Of a stretch of DNA of 64,000 nt, positions 9,255-17,833 are shown one piece after another. The notes beneath the pieces were generated by a model, which was given only the letters and a program-made list of their open reading frames with translations, was not told the origin of the DNA and searched no databases. Made by a program: the position numbers and the translations under genes. The stretch is from JAJNPS01 sp031378845 (GTDB taxonomy: Bacteria > Pseudomonadota > Alphaproteobacteria > Rhodobacterales > Rhodobacteraceae), in assembly GCA_031378845.1 (NCBI GenBank), contig JANNES010000015.1:186001-250000 (forward strand), in the 5' to 3' direction. Numbering within the stretch: the first letter of the stretch is position 1; every line of letters starts with the position of its first letter.

Positions 9255-9699
9255 CACACCGACCGTCATCCGCGCCCCGCGCCCCGAAGATCGCACGGCA
9301 TGGGACGTGCTTTATGCCGGATATGCCGAGTTTTATGGCGTCACCCAGACGCACGGGATGCGCGACACCGTCTGGGGCTGGTTGTCGGACCCCACCCACG
9401 CCACAAAAGGGTTGGTGGCCGATGCTGGTGGAGCGCTGGTCGGCCTTGCGCATTTCCGCGCCTTTGCGCGTCCGCTGTCGGCTAGTACGGGCGGATTTCT
9501 GGATGACCTTTTCGTCGCGCCGGTTGCGCGGGGCAGTGGTGCCGCAGCGGCCCTGATCGCGGCGGTTGCCGAGACCGGTCGTCGCAACGGCTGGACAGTG
9601 ATCCGCTGGATCACCGCCGAGCAAAATGCCCGAGCCCGCAGCCTCTATGACCGCGTAGCAACCCAGACCCCGTGGGTCACCTACGATATCAAGCTGTAG
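9244..9699 (+). CDS. GNAT family N-acetyltransferase
   Basis: This 151-residue single-domain protein has the GNAT pattern: an N-terminal strand (TVIRAPRPEDRTAWDVLYAG), a central FLDDLFVAPVARGSGAAAAL, where V-A-R-G-S-G-A is the acetyl-CoA pyrophosphate loop, and a C-terminal RWITAEQNARARSLYDRV. The acceptor is unknown. ATG 9244 is preceded by AAAGGA at a good distance, preferred to the ATG at 9229. It ends the rightward run of overlapping genes and is convergent with chrR, 12 bp away. Confidence 0.85.
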   Translation: MANDTPTVIRAPRPEDRTAWDVLYAGYAEFYGVTQTHGMRDTVWGWLSDPTHATKGLVADAGGALVGLAHFRAFARPLSASTGGFLDDLFVAPVARGSGAAAALIAAVAETGRRNGWTVIRWITAEQNARARSLYDRVATQTPWVTYDIKL

Positions 9700-9711
9700 C
9701 GCCAGCCAGCC

Positions 9712-10356
9712 TCAGATCCGGAACCACGACTGAACCAGACGCGGCACCAGCCCGTTGAACCGCAAAGGCGCATCGGTTGCCGCAAGACAAATGCAATCCA
9801 TGCCCGCCTCAGCGACCGGGGTATGCTCCATGCCTTCATCGGCAAACTCGATATCGCCGGGGCCAAAGCGGTCAGTCTGGTCGGCAAACGCACCTTGCAG
9901 CACCAGCGTCATTTCCAGACCCCGGTGCCCGTGGTCGGGCATCCGCGCGCCTGCCGGAATGTACAACAGCCGCGCGGTCGCCCGCCGGTCAGTTGGCAAA
10001 ATCGCCTGTCGGACGCCGGCCCCCAGTGCCGTCCAGCCGACACTGGCAAGGTCGGTGCCGATGTAATCTGCCAGCGGCGCAGGGAAAATGCCCCGGGACC
10101 GGCTGCGTGCCCGCGCCGTCGCCTGCGGCAACAGCTCAAGCCGCGCCAACGTCGCGTCCAGCGACGAGCCGGACAAGGCAACCTCGTCTTGCGTGTCGAT
10201 CACCGCACCGCCCAGTGCCTCGAACGCAACCAGTTGCGCGCGGCAGTTGTCACACATCGACACATGCGTGGCGACCAGCAGGTTGAACGCCTCGGCCAGC
10301 TCGCCAGCCGCATAGGCCATCAGAACCGGATCCGAAATGTGGTGGCGTATCGTCAT
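9712..10356 (-). CDS. chrR: Anti-sigma factor ChrR (zinc-binding, cupin C-terminus)
   Basis: This 214-residue anti-sigma factor keeps the group IV sigma factor inactive until singlet oxygen appears. The N-terminal ZAS domain shows HVSMCDNC. With the start at ATG 10356 the zinc ligands fall at H6, H31, C35 and C38, the numbering known for Rhodobacter ChrR, which is why this ATG was chosen over 10368. The C-terminal cupin contains MPDHGHRGLEMTLVLQGAF and GMEHTP, supplying the second metal site (about H142, H144, E148, H178). It lies directly downstream of its sigma factor gene. Confidence 0.93.
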   Translation of the reverse strand: MTIRHHISDPVLMAYAAGELAEAFNLLVATHVSMCDNCRAQLVAFEALGGAVIDTQDEVALSGSSLDATLARLELLPQATARARSRSRGIFPAPLADYIGTDLASVGWTALGAGVRQAILPTDRRATARLLYIPAGARMPDHGHRGLEMTLVLQGAFADQTDRFGPGDIEFADEGMEHTPVAEAGMDCICLAATDAPLRFNGLVPRLVQSWFRI

Positions 10357-10375
10357 CATCTTGTCCATCTGCCCT

Positions 10376-10915
10376 TCACGTCATTTCCTGGCGCAACCGG
10401 TCCAATGCCAGCCTGATGCGCGATTTTATCGTTCCGAGAGGTAGCCCGGTTTCGGCGGCAATCTCGCTATGCGACAAATCGCCGTAATAGGCCCGCTCGA
10501 TCAGGACCCTTTGTTTGTCCGGCAACACCGACAAGGCCTTGCCCAGACGCTGCGTCTCTTGCTGCGCCTCGTAGATCTCGGCCTGATCCGGTTCGGCCTC
10601 CGGCCCCCAATCCAGATCCTCGGGCTCCGCGCGCAACGACTTGCGCAACATGTCGATCCGTCGGTTGCGGGCAATCGTGTAGACCCATGTCGCCACCGAA
10701 GCCCGGGCGGGGTCGAACTGATGAGCCTTTTGCCACAACGTCGCCATTACGTCCTGCGCACATTCCTCGGCGAGCGTCGCCCCGGCACCCGACTTCATCA
10801 AAAAGCCCTTTACCCGTGGGGCAAAGTGCCGGAACAGCGCGGCAAATGCCGCCCGGTCCTGATGGTCACGCACCTGGAAAACCAGGGCCGTCCAATCTGT
10901 CTGAGATCCATCCAC
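10376..10915 (-). CDS. rpoE: ECF sigma factor RpoE (singlet-oxygen response)
   Basis: This extracytoplasmic-function sigma factor of about 179 residues has region 2 (RHFAPRVKGFLMKSG, AEECAQDVMATLWQ, WVYTIARNRRIDMLRK) and region 4 (LPDKQRVLIERAYYGDLSHS, GTIKSRIRLALDRLR). Together with chrR it forms the operon known from Rhodobacter sphaeroides. The frame is open back to 11026, but the predicted transcription start (about 11024) lies just inside that ATG, so translation must begin later. GTG 10915 gives family-like length; GTG 10963 is the alternative. Neither has a strong ribosome-binding site. Confidence 0.92.
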   Translation of the reverse strand: MDGSQTDWTALVFQVRDHQDRAAFAALFRHFAPRVKGFLMKSGAGATLAEECAQDVMATLWQKAHQFDPARASVATWVYTIARNRRIDMLRKSLRAEPEDLDWGPEAEPDQAEIYEAQQETQRLGKALSVLPDKQRVLIERAYYGDLSHSEIAAETGLPLGTIKSRIRLALDRLRQEMT

Positions 10916-11030
10916 CGCCAAGTTCGACCTGTCCGTCGGGCACGTAACCCCTGCTCCTCGCACAGCATATTGCCGTACGGGACCGGGCGCATCCGCTTTT
11001 TCGATCTGACCGGCTTCCGACCACATACCA

Positions 11031-11060
11031 TCTTTACTGGGCAGATGTTGGTTTGGATCA
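11031..11060 (-). promoter_or_regulatory. Sigma-E-type promoter of rpoE-chrR
   Basis: Read on the minus strand, TGATCC (11060-11055) is followed after exactly 18 bases by TAAAGA (11036-11031). The -35 element TGATCC is the one known for Rhodobacter RpoE promoters, and rpoE autoregulation is established in that genus. The predicted start is near 11024. Confidence 0.75.
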
Positions 11061-11147
11061 CTTTTTGAGCATCAGGAAGTGGATCGCGCCAGATCTGTGT
11101 CAACGTCGCAATGTCAGATCGTTGTTACACCGCCAGACTTGCAGTCT

Positions 11148-11177
11148 TGATCCAAGCACGCGATCACCTCGTAGACA
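11148..11177 (+). promoter_or_regulatory. Sigma-E-type promoter of the divergent ufaD-like operon
   Basis: TGATCC (11148-11153), an 18-base spacer and TAGACA (11172-11177) form a promoter with the same -35 element and spacing as the rpoE promoter. It predicts a start near 11184 and a short leader before ATG 11209, which has AGGAG at 11194-11198. Confidence 0.75.
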
Positions 11178-11208
11178 TGTAACCCAAGCTTGCAGGAGCC
11201 TGTCTTTC

Positions 11209-12504
11209 ATGCCGTTCGAAACCTTCGCGTCTGCCCCCCGCCGCATCGCCGTGATCGGGGGTGGCATCTCGGGCATGGCGGCTGCGCACTTTCTGGCGCA
11301 CGACAATGCTGTCGTGCTGTTCGAGGCCGAAGGTCGGCTTGGTGGTCATGCTCGCACCGTGCTGGCGGGCAAGAACCGCGACCAGCCGGTCGATACCGGC
11401 TTCATCGTTTTCAACAACGTGAACTATCCACATCTCGTCGCGCTTTTTCACAAGCTCGGCGTGCCGACCGCCAAAAGCAGCATGACCTTTGGCGCCTCGA
11501 TTGACGGCGGACGGCTGGAATATGGCCTCGCTTCGGTCGATGCGATCTTTGCCCAGCGCAAAAATCTGCTGAGCCCGCGCTTTTTGGGCATGATTGGCGA
11601 CATTATGCGGTTCAACAAACATGCCGAGGCCGCCGCCGACACGTCCAGCCTCACGATTGGCGAACTTTTGGACCGCCTCGGCACCGGCGCCTGGTTCCGT
11701 GATCATTACATCACGCCGTTTTCGGGCGCGATATGGTCCACGCCAACCGCAGGCATCCTCGATTTCCCTGCGCAGGCACTGGTGCAATTTTTCAAAAACC
11801 ATGCGCTGCTGGGCTATACCGATCAGCATCAGTGGTACACCGTCAAAGGTGGATCCGTGGAATATGTTCGCAGACTTCAGGCCAGCCTAATGGCCCACGG
11901 CGTCGATCTGCGACTGGGCGCGCCGATTGTCGGTGTGCGTCGCGTGGATGGTGGTGTGATGGTCCGTGCCGAAGGTGGTGAGTGGGACATGTTCGACGAG
12001 GTCGTCTTTGCCACGCATTCCGACGTCAGCTTGCGCCTGCTGTCCGACCCCACGGGGACCGAGCGCATGGCCCTCGCAGCAGTCAGGTATCAACCCAACG
12101 ACGCCGTCTTGCATTCTGACGCGAGCCTGATGCCGAAATCCCGCAAGGTCTGGTCCAGTTGGTCTTATGTGGAGCCCAAGGGCGGCCCCGGCAACCGGAT
12201 CGACCTGACCTACTGGATGAATTCCTTGCAACCGATCCCGATGGATGACCCGCTTTTCGTGACGCTCAACACCGACCGCCCGATCCGGCAAGAGTTGATC
12301 AACGACACCGTGATCTTTCGCCATCCGGTCTATGATCTTGCCGCGCTGGAGGCGCAAAAAACCATCCGCTCGATCAACGGCGCCAATGGTACATGGTTCT
12401 GTGGTGCATGGCTGCGCAATGGTTTCCATGAGGATGGCATTGCCTCGGCGGTCGATGTGGCGACCGCCCTCAACGCCCGTGCGGGGGCACGACTTGCAGC
12501 ATGA
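11209..12504 (+). CDS. FAD-dependent amine-oxidase-like protein (UfaD/RSP_1091-like)
   Basis: This 431-residue flavoprotein has an N-terminal dinucleotide-binding motif (RIAVIGGGISGMAAAHFLA), then VVLFEAEGRLGGHARTV, and a C-terminal FAD loop in WFCGAWLRNGFHEDGIASAV. It is first in a five-gene operon divergent from rpoE-chrR, the same layout as RSP_1091-1087 in Rhodobacter sphaeroides, which belongs to the RpoE regulon. As I recall, the RSP_1091 and RSP_1090 products were assigned to furan fatty acid synthesis as UfaD (desaturation) and UfaO. Function here is inferred from order and family. It overlaps the next gene by four bases. Confidence 0.8.
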   Translation: MPFETFASAPRRIAVIGGGISGMAAAHFLAHDNAVVLFEAEGRLGGHARTVLAGKNRDQPVDTGFIVFNNVNYPHLVALFHKLGVPTAKSSMTFGASIDGGRLEYGLASVDAIFAQRKNLLSPRFLGMIGDIMRFNKHAEAAADTSSLTIGELLDRLGTGAWFRDHYITPFSGAIWSTPTAGILDFPAQALVQFFKNHALLGYTDQHQWYTVKGGSVEYVRRLQASLMAHGVDLRLGAPIVGVRRVDGGVMVRAEGGEWDMFDEVVFATHSDVSLRLLSDPTGTERMALAAVRYQPNDAVLHSDASLMPKSRKVWSSWSYVEPKGGPGNRIDLTYWMNSLQPIPMDDPLFVTLNTDRPIRQELINDTVIFRHPVYDLAALEAQKTIRSINGANGTWFCGAWLRNGFHEDGIASAVDVATALNARAGARLAA

Positions 12505-13253
12505 CAGAGATCCAGCACCTGCGCGGTGAGACATTCCATGGTCGCAAAGGTGCCGTTCGCAACAGCTTTCGCTATGCGGTGGACTATGTGCTGCTGGACC
12601 CTGAAAGCACAAACGGGCCGTCGCTTTTTTCCCGCAACCGCCGAAACCTCACCTCGGTCCATGACATCGACCACGGTGGCGCACCGAAATCCGGCACCGG
12701 CCTGCGTTGGGTGCGCGAACTCCTGTTGCAGCAAAACCTGCCCGGCCAGCAAAACATCCGCCTTCTGGCGCAACCTCGTGTGCTGGGCCATGTCTTCAAC
12801 CCGGTCAGCTTCTGGCTCTGCCACGACGCACAAGACCGCCTGCGCGTCGTCATCGCCGAAGTTTCCAACACCTTTGGCGACCGGCATTCCTACCTTTGCC
12901 ACCGCGACGACCTCGCGCCCCTGAGGCGCGAAGACATCCTTGCCGCGCGCAAACTCTTTCACGTCTCACCGTTCCAGCCGGTCGAGGGGGACTATGCTTT
13001 TCGCTTTGACATCGGCCCCGAAAAGATCGGCATCTGGATCGACTACACGACGGCCACCGGTGGGCTTTACACAAATCTGACCGGCCCGCTGGTCCCCTTG
13101 ACCAATCGCGCGATTCTGCGGGCCTGCCTGCGCCGTCCCTTTGGCTCTCGCAGGGTGCTGGCGCTGATCCACTGGCAAGCGATCAAACTGGCGATCAAGG
13201 GCGCCCCTTTTCGCAGACGCCCCGCCCCGCCCGCCGATGACGTAACCAGATGA
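12501..13253 (+). CDS. DUF1365 protein (UfaO/RSP_1090-like)
   Basis: This 250-residue member of DUF1365 shows FHGRKGAVRNSFRYAVDYVL at the start and LGHVFNPVSFWLCHD, the family hallmark, in the middle. In Rhodobacter the equivalent gene sits at the same operon position under RpoE control and is reported to act in furan fatty acid formation. It starts in the ATGA overlap with the flavoprotein gene and ends in one with the MFS gene, so the three are translationally coupled. Confidence 0.82.
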   Translation: MTEIQHLRGETFHGRKGAVRNSFRYAVDYVLLDPESTNGPSLFSRNRRNLTSVHDIDHGGAPKSGTGLRWVRELLLQQNLPGQQNIRLLAQPRVLGHVFNPVSFWLCHDAQDRLRVVIAEVSNTFGDRHSYLCHRDDLAPLRREDILAARKLFHVSPFQPVEGDYAFRFDIGPEKIGIWIDYTTATGGLYTNLTGPLVPLTNRAILRACLRRPFGSRRVLALIHWQAIKLAIKGAPFRRRPAPPADDVTR

Positions 13254-14527
13254 CCGGCACCCTATCCTTGCAAGCCACCTCATCGCGCAACCTGTGGACT
13301 TGGTCGCTTTTTGCCGCCCTGATCGCCATGGCGGGCCTGCCGATCTACATCCATGCGCCGAAATTCTTTGCCGACAGCTATGGCGTCAGCCTGACCGCCC
13401 TTGGCCTGATGCTGGGCGCGCTGCGCTTTGTCGATGTGGTCCAAGACCCCCTTCTCGGTTGGTTCGCCGAGACGCTTGACCGCAGCCGCCCCTATTGGGT
13501 CGCCGGTGCTGCCCTGATGATGGCGTTGGCGATGTTCGGCCTTTTTGCCGTGCCGCCGCCGATTTCCCCGATCTGGTGGTTCGCGCTGACGCTGACCGCC
13601 CTTTTCACATCGTTTTCCTTCCTCACCATCGTCTTTTACGCCGAGGGCGTCACCAAAGCCGCAACCATGGGTCCCTCCGGTCACATGCGCCTCGCAGGCT
13701 GGCGCGAGGGCGGATCGCTGCTCGGCGTCTCTGTCGCCGCTGTCGCCCCGACCGTCCTTGCCCTGATCACCCCCGCGCCCTTTACCGCCTTTGCCATCGG
13801 ATTCGCAGTCCTCGCTGTCGTGGCCGTGATTGTCATGCACGGCCAGTGGCCGACGCGCGCGCCAAGTGCCCCCACCGGCACCGCCCTGTCCTCCTTTGCG
13901 CGGTTTCACCCCGCGCTTGCCGACCCGCTGACCCGTCGGTTGCTGATCCTCGCCTTTGTCAACTCCGCCCCGGTCGCGGTGACCTCGACGCTGTTCCTCC
14001 TCTTTGTCGAAAGCCGCCTCGGTGCGCCCGCCGCTGCTGGCCCGCTGCTGCTGTTGTTCTTTCTCGCCGCCGCCGCCTCGACCTTGGGATGGAGCCGCCT
14101 TGCCCAAACGATCGGTCCAAAGCACACCCTGATGGCAGGCATGGTCCTGTCGATCCTCGCTTTTCTCTGGGCCGCCACTTTGGGAACCGGCGACACCACG
14201 GCCTTTGCCGTCATCTGCCTGGCCTCCGGGGCCGCCCTTGGTGCCGACATGACACTGTTGCCCGCGATTTTTGCGCGGCGTCTTGGCGATCTGAACCAAG
14301 GCGGCGAGGCGGCGGCCTTTGCCCTATGGTCGTTCGTCTCCAAGCTGACGCTCGCCGTCGCAGCACTAACCCTGCTGCCGCTGCTTGACAGCTTTGGTTT
14401 TGTGACCGGCCTGACCAATACCGACGCGGCCCTGACCGCCCTTTCGACCCTCTACGCGCTGTTCCCTTGCGCGCTGAAACTCGCCGCGATCGCCTTTCTT
14501 TGGCGTCTGCACGTCCCTGAGGATTGA
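13250..14527 (+). CDS. MFS transporter of the singlet-oxygen operon
   Basis: This 425-residue membrane protein has about 12 hydrophobic segments and looks like the GPH/melibiose-type branch of the major facilitator superfamily (motif LRFVDVVQDPLLGWFAETLD between helices 2 and 3). The RSP_1089-type gene at this operon position is also an MFS member. No substrate can be read from the sequence; its place in an RpoE-controlled lipid operon suggests a lipid-related or protective solute. Confidence 0.82.
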   Translation: MTGTLSLQATSSRNLWTWSLFAALIAMAGLPIYIHAPKFFADSYGVSLTALGLMLGALRFVDVVQDPLLGWFAETLDRSRPYWVAGAALMMALAMFGLFAVPPPISPIWWFALTLTALFTSFSFLTIVFYAEGVTKAATMGPSGHMRLAGWREGGSLLGVSVAAVAPTVLALITPAPFTAFAIGFAVLAVVAVIVMHGQWPTRAPSAPTGTALSSFARFHPALADPLTRRLLILAFVNSAPVAVTSTLFLLFVESRLGAPAAAGPLLLLFFLAAAASTLGWSRLAQTIGPKHTLMAGMVLSILAFLWAATLGTGDTTAFAVICLASGAALGADMTLLPAIFARRLGDLNQGGEAAAFALWSFVSKLTLAVAALTLLPLLDSFGFVTGLTNTDAALTALSTLYALFPCALKLAAIAFLWRLHVPED

Positions 14528-14531
14528 TCTG

Positions 14532-15092
14532 ATGAGTACGTTTTCTGCGATGTTGCTGGGCGTTGTGATCACGCTGGTTCTGGTCGTCCTGCGCGCGCAA
14601 TACGCCAGCTTTCGCGCCCAGCGACCGCAAGACATGGCCGCCACGGGCCCGGCCTTTGACCTCAAGACCCATATCAACGGCCCGATCCTCTGCGAGGGAA
14701 TGATCTACGGCCCCACCGGTCGGGTTGTGTCGCGTTTCGTCGCGGATATGGAGGGGCGCTGGGACGGTGATGTCGGCACCCTGTCCGAGGTCTTTCGCTA
14801 TGACAGCGGCACCACGCAGCACCGGCAGTGGACGCTGGCCCTGCAATCTGATGGCCGGATCGAGGCTACCGCCCCCGATGTCGTGGGCACCGGAACAGGC
14901 ATGACCAAGGGGGCGGGTGTGCAACTGCGCTACCGCATCCGTCTCACGCCAGAGGCCGGGGGCCATGTGCTGGACGTGGTGGACTGGATGGTCCTGATGG
15001 AAAATGGAACCATCATGAACCGCAGCCAGTTCTCTAAATTCGGAATCATGGTTGCCGAACTGGTCGCCACAATGCGCAAGGTCCCCGCATGA
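14532..15092 (+). CDS. DUF3833 family protein
   Basis: This 186-residue protein has one N-terminal membrane-spanning segment (MLLGVVITLVLVVLRAQY) and a soluble domain outside the membrane that begins PAFDLKTHINGPILCEGMIY. The F(D)L..hfnG..(h/c)..G..(q/y)... pattern and RFVADMEGRWDG are typical of DUF3833. Function is unknown. It is the fourth gene of the RpoE-type operon and overlaps the following SDR by four bases. Confidence 0.8.
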   Translation: MSTFSAMLLGVVITLVLVVLRAQYASFRAQRPQDMAATGPAFDLKTHINGPILCEGMIYGPTGRVVSRFVADMEGRWDGDVGTLSEVFRYDSGTTQHRQWTLALQSDGRIEATAPDVVGTGTGMTKGAGVQLRYRIRLTPEAGGHVLDVVDWMVLMENGTIMNRSQFSKFGIMVAELVATMRKVPA

Positions 15093-15841
15093 GACTGTTT
15101 TCAGGCAAACGCTACTGGTTGGTCGGTGCCTCCGAGGGGCTGGGCCTCGCCCTTGCCCAAAAGCTCAGCCGCGCCGGGGCCGAGGTGATCGTGTCCGCCC
15201 GCTCCGCCGACCGTCTGGCCGAGGCGGTCGCAACCCTGCCCGGCCGGGCGACCGCTTTGCCCGTCGATGTCGCCGATGCCACTTCCGTCCGCGCGGCGGC
15301 AGCAACTTTGGGGGCGATTGACGGCGTGGTGTTTCTTGCCGGGGTCTATTGGCCCACCACGGCCCAAAGTTGGGACGCCGACAAGGTCGAGGCGATGTGC
15401 GACGTCAACTTTACCGGCTGCGCGCGGGTGATTGGCGCTGTGATCCCCGGCATGGTGGCGCGCGGGTCGGGCCATGTCGTGATCACCGGCTCGCTGTCAG
15501 GATTTCGCGGGCTGCCGGGGGCCATCGGCTATTCGGCGTCCAAGGCAGGCACGATGGCGTTGGCGGAATCCATGTATGCCGACCTGCGCGGCACGGGGAT
15601 CGCCGTGCAGGTCGCCAATCCCGGCTTTATCCGCACCCGCCTGACTGAAAAGAACGACTTTTCCATGCCCTTCCTGATGGAGCCTGATCAGGCTGCCCAA
15701 TACATGTTCGAGCACATGTTGACCGACCGCTTCAAGATCAGCTTTCCGATGGTGTTTTCATGGTTCTTCCGGCTGTCGCAGTTCTTGCCGGACTGGGCCT
15801 ATTACCGTCTTTTCGCGCCTAAACCGTCAGCAAAGCCATAA
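15089..15841 (+). CDS. SDR family NAD(P)-dependent oxidoreductase
   Basis: This 250-residue classical short-chain dehydrogenase has the cofactor motif LVGASEGLGLALAQKL, the structural LAGV block, the catalytic Ser (ITGSLSGFRG) and the YSASK Tyr-Lys pair. The C-terminal part is hydrophobic (MVFSWFFRLSQFLPDWAYY), which suggests peripheral membrane contact. It closes the operon that starts with the ufaD-like gene, matching RSP_1087. Its 3' end overlaps the convergent rsmB gene by 23 bp. Confidence 0.87.
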   Translation: MRLFSGKRYWLVGASEGLGLALAQKLSRAGAEVIVSARSADRLAEAVATLPGRATALPVDVADATSVRAAAATLGAIDGVVFLAGVYWPTTAQSWDADKVEAMCDVNFTGCARVIGAVIPGMVARGSGHVVITGSLSGFRGLPGAIGYSASKAGTMALAESMYADLRGTGIAVQVANPGFIRTRLTEKNDFSMPFLMEPDQAAQYMFEHMLTDRFKISFPMVFSWFFRLSQFLPDWAYYRLFAPKPSAKP

Positions 15842-17075
15842 AGAACCCGTCCATCCCGCCCAGATCGGCCCAGTAATCGGGTCGCAGCCGCAAGCCACCG
15901 TCAGACGTGACCCACCCCGGGTCTACCCAATCCATCGCGGGCCGGATCACCCGCACCGCAGGATGCCGGACCAAAGCCGCCGCCAACTGCGCCTCGGCCT
16001 CCTCGGGCAACAGCGAGCACACGCAGTACAAAAGCCGCCCGCCGGGCACCAGCATCCCTAATGCCCGGTCGATCAGTTGCGCCTGCAACGCGGTCAGACC
16101 AGGCAAATCTGATCCATCCTTGACCAATGGCAAATCGGGATGTCGCCGGATCGTGCCGCTTGCTGAACAGGGCGCATCCAGCAAGACCGCATCAAAGGGC
16201 ACCAAAGGCTCCCAGACCAGCGCATCGGCAATCACGACATCTGCCGCCAACCCCGTGCGAGCCAGATTCTGGCGCAACCGCGCCGCACGCGGGGCCGAGA
16301 TATCCAGCGCCGTGACGCTTGCTCCCGCATCGGCCAATTGCAACGTCTTGCCACCGGGTGCCGCGCACAGGTCCAGCACCCGTTCTGCGGGCCGGGGTGC
16401 AAGCAGCGGCACCGCCATCGAGGCCGCCGCATCCTGCACCCACCAGTCGCCCGCGACGTATCCCGGCAGACCAGAGACTCGAGAGAAGTCTTTCAACCGG
16501 CGCGACCCGTTGCGCAGGTCGATGCCCTCCGGTTTGACCAAAGCTGCCGCCTTGAAGGTGATGTCGATGCGCGGTGCCACCGCATGCACAGCCTCGATCC
16601 CCGCCACCGCCTCGCGGCCATAGGCATACACCATGGGCTGGCGCAGCCAGCGCGGCAGCTTTGGCACCGGCATCGCGTGCAGAACCGGCCCCGCCGGAAC
16701 CTTGCGCAGCACTGCATTCACCAGGCCAGTGAAAGGGGCGGACCTGCGGTCGCTGCGCGTACATTCCACGGCCACATGCACGACACCATGCGCGGCCGCC
16801 CCGCCATCCAGCTCAGCCACCGCAAGTCGCAGCACGTTCAACACGAACATCGGCGGCGCCTTGCGCATCAGCGGCTGCAAGATCGCGTCGGCCCGCTCCA
16901 GCTGGCGCAGCACGGTCAGACACAGCCGCTGCGCCCGCGCCACATCGTCGGCACCCATGCCGACGAGGGGCCCGGCCGGATCCGCAAGCACTTGGTTCAA
17001 CATCGCGCCGTCTTGCATCACAGCCGTCAACAGCCGCACTGCCCCCAGCCGCGCCGTCAGCCCCTCAACCGCCAC
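15819..17075 (-). CDS. rsmB: 16S rRNA (cytosine-967-C5)-methyltransferase RsmB-like
   Basis: This protein of about 418 residues joins an N-terminal NusB-like RNA-binding domain to a C-terminal SAM-dependent methyltransferase. Visible motifs are VLDLCAAPGGKTLQLAD (SAM binding), DAVLLDAPCSASGTIRRHPD with the Pro-Cys motif IV, and LLYCVCSLLPEEAE with the second, nucleophilic Cys. The frame is open back to 17249, but family-like sequence begins at GTG 17075. It diverges from a DUF1674 gene, a usual neighbour in this group. Confidence 0.9.
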   Translation of the reverse strand: MAVEGLTARLGAVRLLTAVMQDGAMLNQVLADPAGPLVGMGADDVARAQRLCLTVLRQLERADAILQPLMRKAPPMFVLNVLRLAVAELDGGAAAHGVVHVAVECTRSDRRSAPFTGLVNAVLRKVPAGPVLHAMPVPKLPRWLRQPMVYAYGREAVAGIEAVHAVAPRIDITFKAAALVKPEGIDLRNGSRRLKDFSRVSGLPGYVAGDWWVQDAAASMAVPLLAPRPAERVLDLCAAPGGKTLQLADAGASVTALDISAPRAARLRQNLARTGLAADVVIADALVWEPLVPFDAVLLDAPCSASGTIRRHPDLPLVKDGSDLPGLTALQAQLIDRALGMLVPGGRLLYCVCSLLPEEAEAQLAAALVRHPAVRVIRPAMDWVDPGWVTSDGGLRLRPDYWADLGGMDGFFMALLTV

Positions 17076-17163
17076 TCGATGATCCCTTCGGTTCCTTGCG
17101 CGCCCCGTTGGCCGGGCTATATCAACGACACCTGATGCACAACCGCCCGAAGGCCCGCGCCCC

Positions 17164-17340
17164 ATGTCCGACCCCGCCCCAGACCTCACCCCCGCCGCCA
17201 AGCGGGCTCTGGCCGAGGCCGACGCCCGCCGCAAGGCGGCCAGTGCCACGCCCTTGCCGCCCGAACTCGGCGGTCGCGACGGACCGGAGCCTGTCCGCTA
17301 TGGCGACTGGGAGAAAAAGGGGATCGCAATCGACTTTTGA
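17164..17340 (+). CDS. DUF1674 / succinate dehydrogenase assembly factor 4-like protein
   Basis: This 58-residue protein begins MSDPAPDLTPAAKRALAEAD and ends with GRDGPEPVRYGDWEKKGIAI followed by DF. The C-terminal block (GGRxGPEPVRYGDWExKGxxxDF) is the signature of DUF1674, whose mitochondrial relative Sdh8/SDHAF4 helps assemble flavinylated succinate dehydrogenase. It is small and easily missed. It diverges from rsmB with 88 bp between the starts. Confidence 0.88.
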   Translation: MSDPAPDLTPAAKRALAEADARRKAASATPLPPELGGRDGPEPVRYGDWEKKGIAIDF

Positions 17341-17374
17341 CAGCGTTGCGTCTGCGCCCAGAGATCGGTCCGCG

Positions 17375-17746
17375 TCAGCGCAGCTGGAATTTGGCAGACC
17401 GCCCGGTCCCGCGATCCACGGTAAAGCGCATCTCGTCACCGCCGCGCGCTTCAACCAGTTGGCAGTCCAGCGGAATTTCCTTGCCGCTCCAGTCCATCTC
17501 GCGGCAAAAATAACCGCCTTGCCAGCTCCATGTACCGGTGATGTCCCAGCCCAAAGCCGAGCCTGCAATCCGCCCGTCAGGCATGACGTTCAGCGACAGA
17601 TTGTACAACCCGATCCGCAATTCCCGACCGTCCAGCAGGTCCAGAAACGCCCCCCTGTCACGGACTGCCGCGAATTCTGCTGCCGCAGCAGACGCTCCTT
17701 GCGCAAGGCAAGGCAGCAGGGCAAGAGCGAGTGCGATGCGCGCCAT
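17375..17746 (-). CDS. Small secreted protein of unknown function
   Basis: This 123-residue protein has a signal peptide (ALALALLPCLAQGASAAAAE). The mature part is a small beta-rich domain with two Cys (YFCREMDW and IPLDCQLVEARGGDEMRFTV) that could form a disulfide. Similar proteins are conserved in Rhodobacteraceae beside dapB and are, I believe, sometimes mislabelled dihydrodipicolinate reductase by neighbourhood; there is no DapB motif here. It lies on the same strand as dapB, 87 bp downstream, so it could share its transcript or have its own promoter. Confidence 0.7.
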   Translation of the reverse strand: MARIALALALLPCLAQGASAAAAEFAAVRDRGAFLDLLDGRELRIGLYNLSLNVMPDGRIAGSALGWDITGTWSWQGGYFCREMDWSGKEIPLDCQLVEARGGDEMRFTVDRGTGRSAKFQLR

Positions 17747-17833
17747 GGCAGAGGTCCTTGGTTGGATGATCTTGGAGGTTTACGCATCGTTGCCCACCCC
17801 GGATCACTTATGGACTACGAAAGTACGGGTCAG

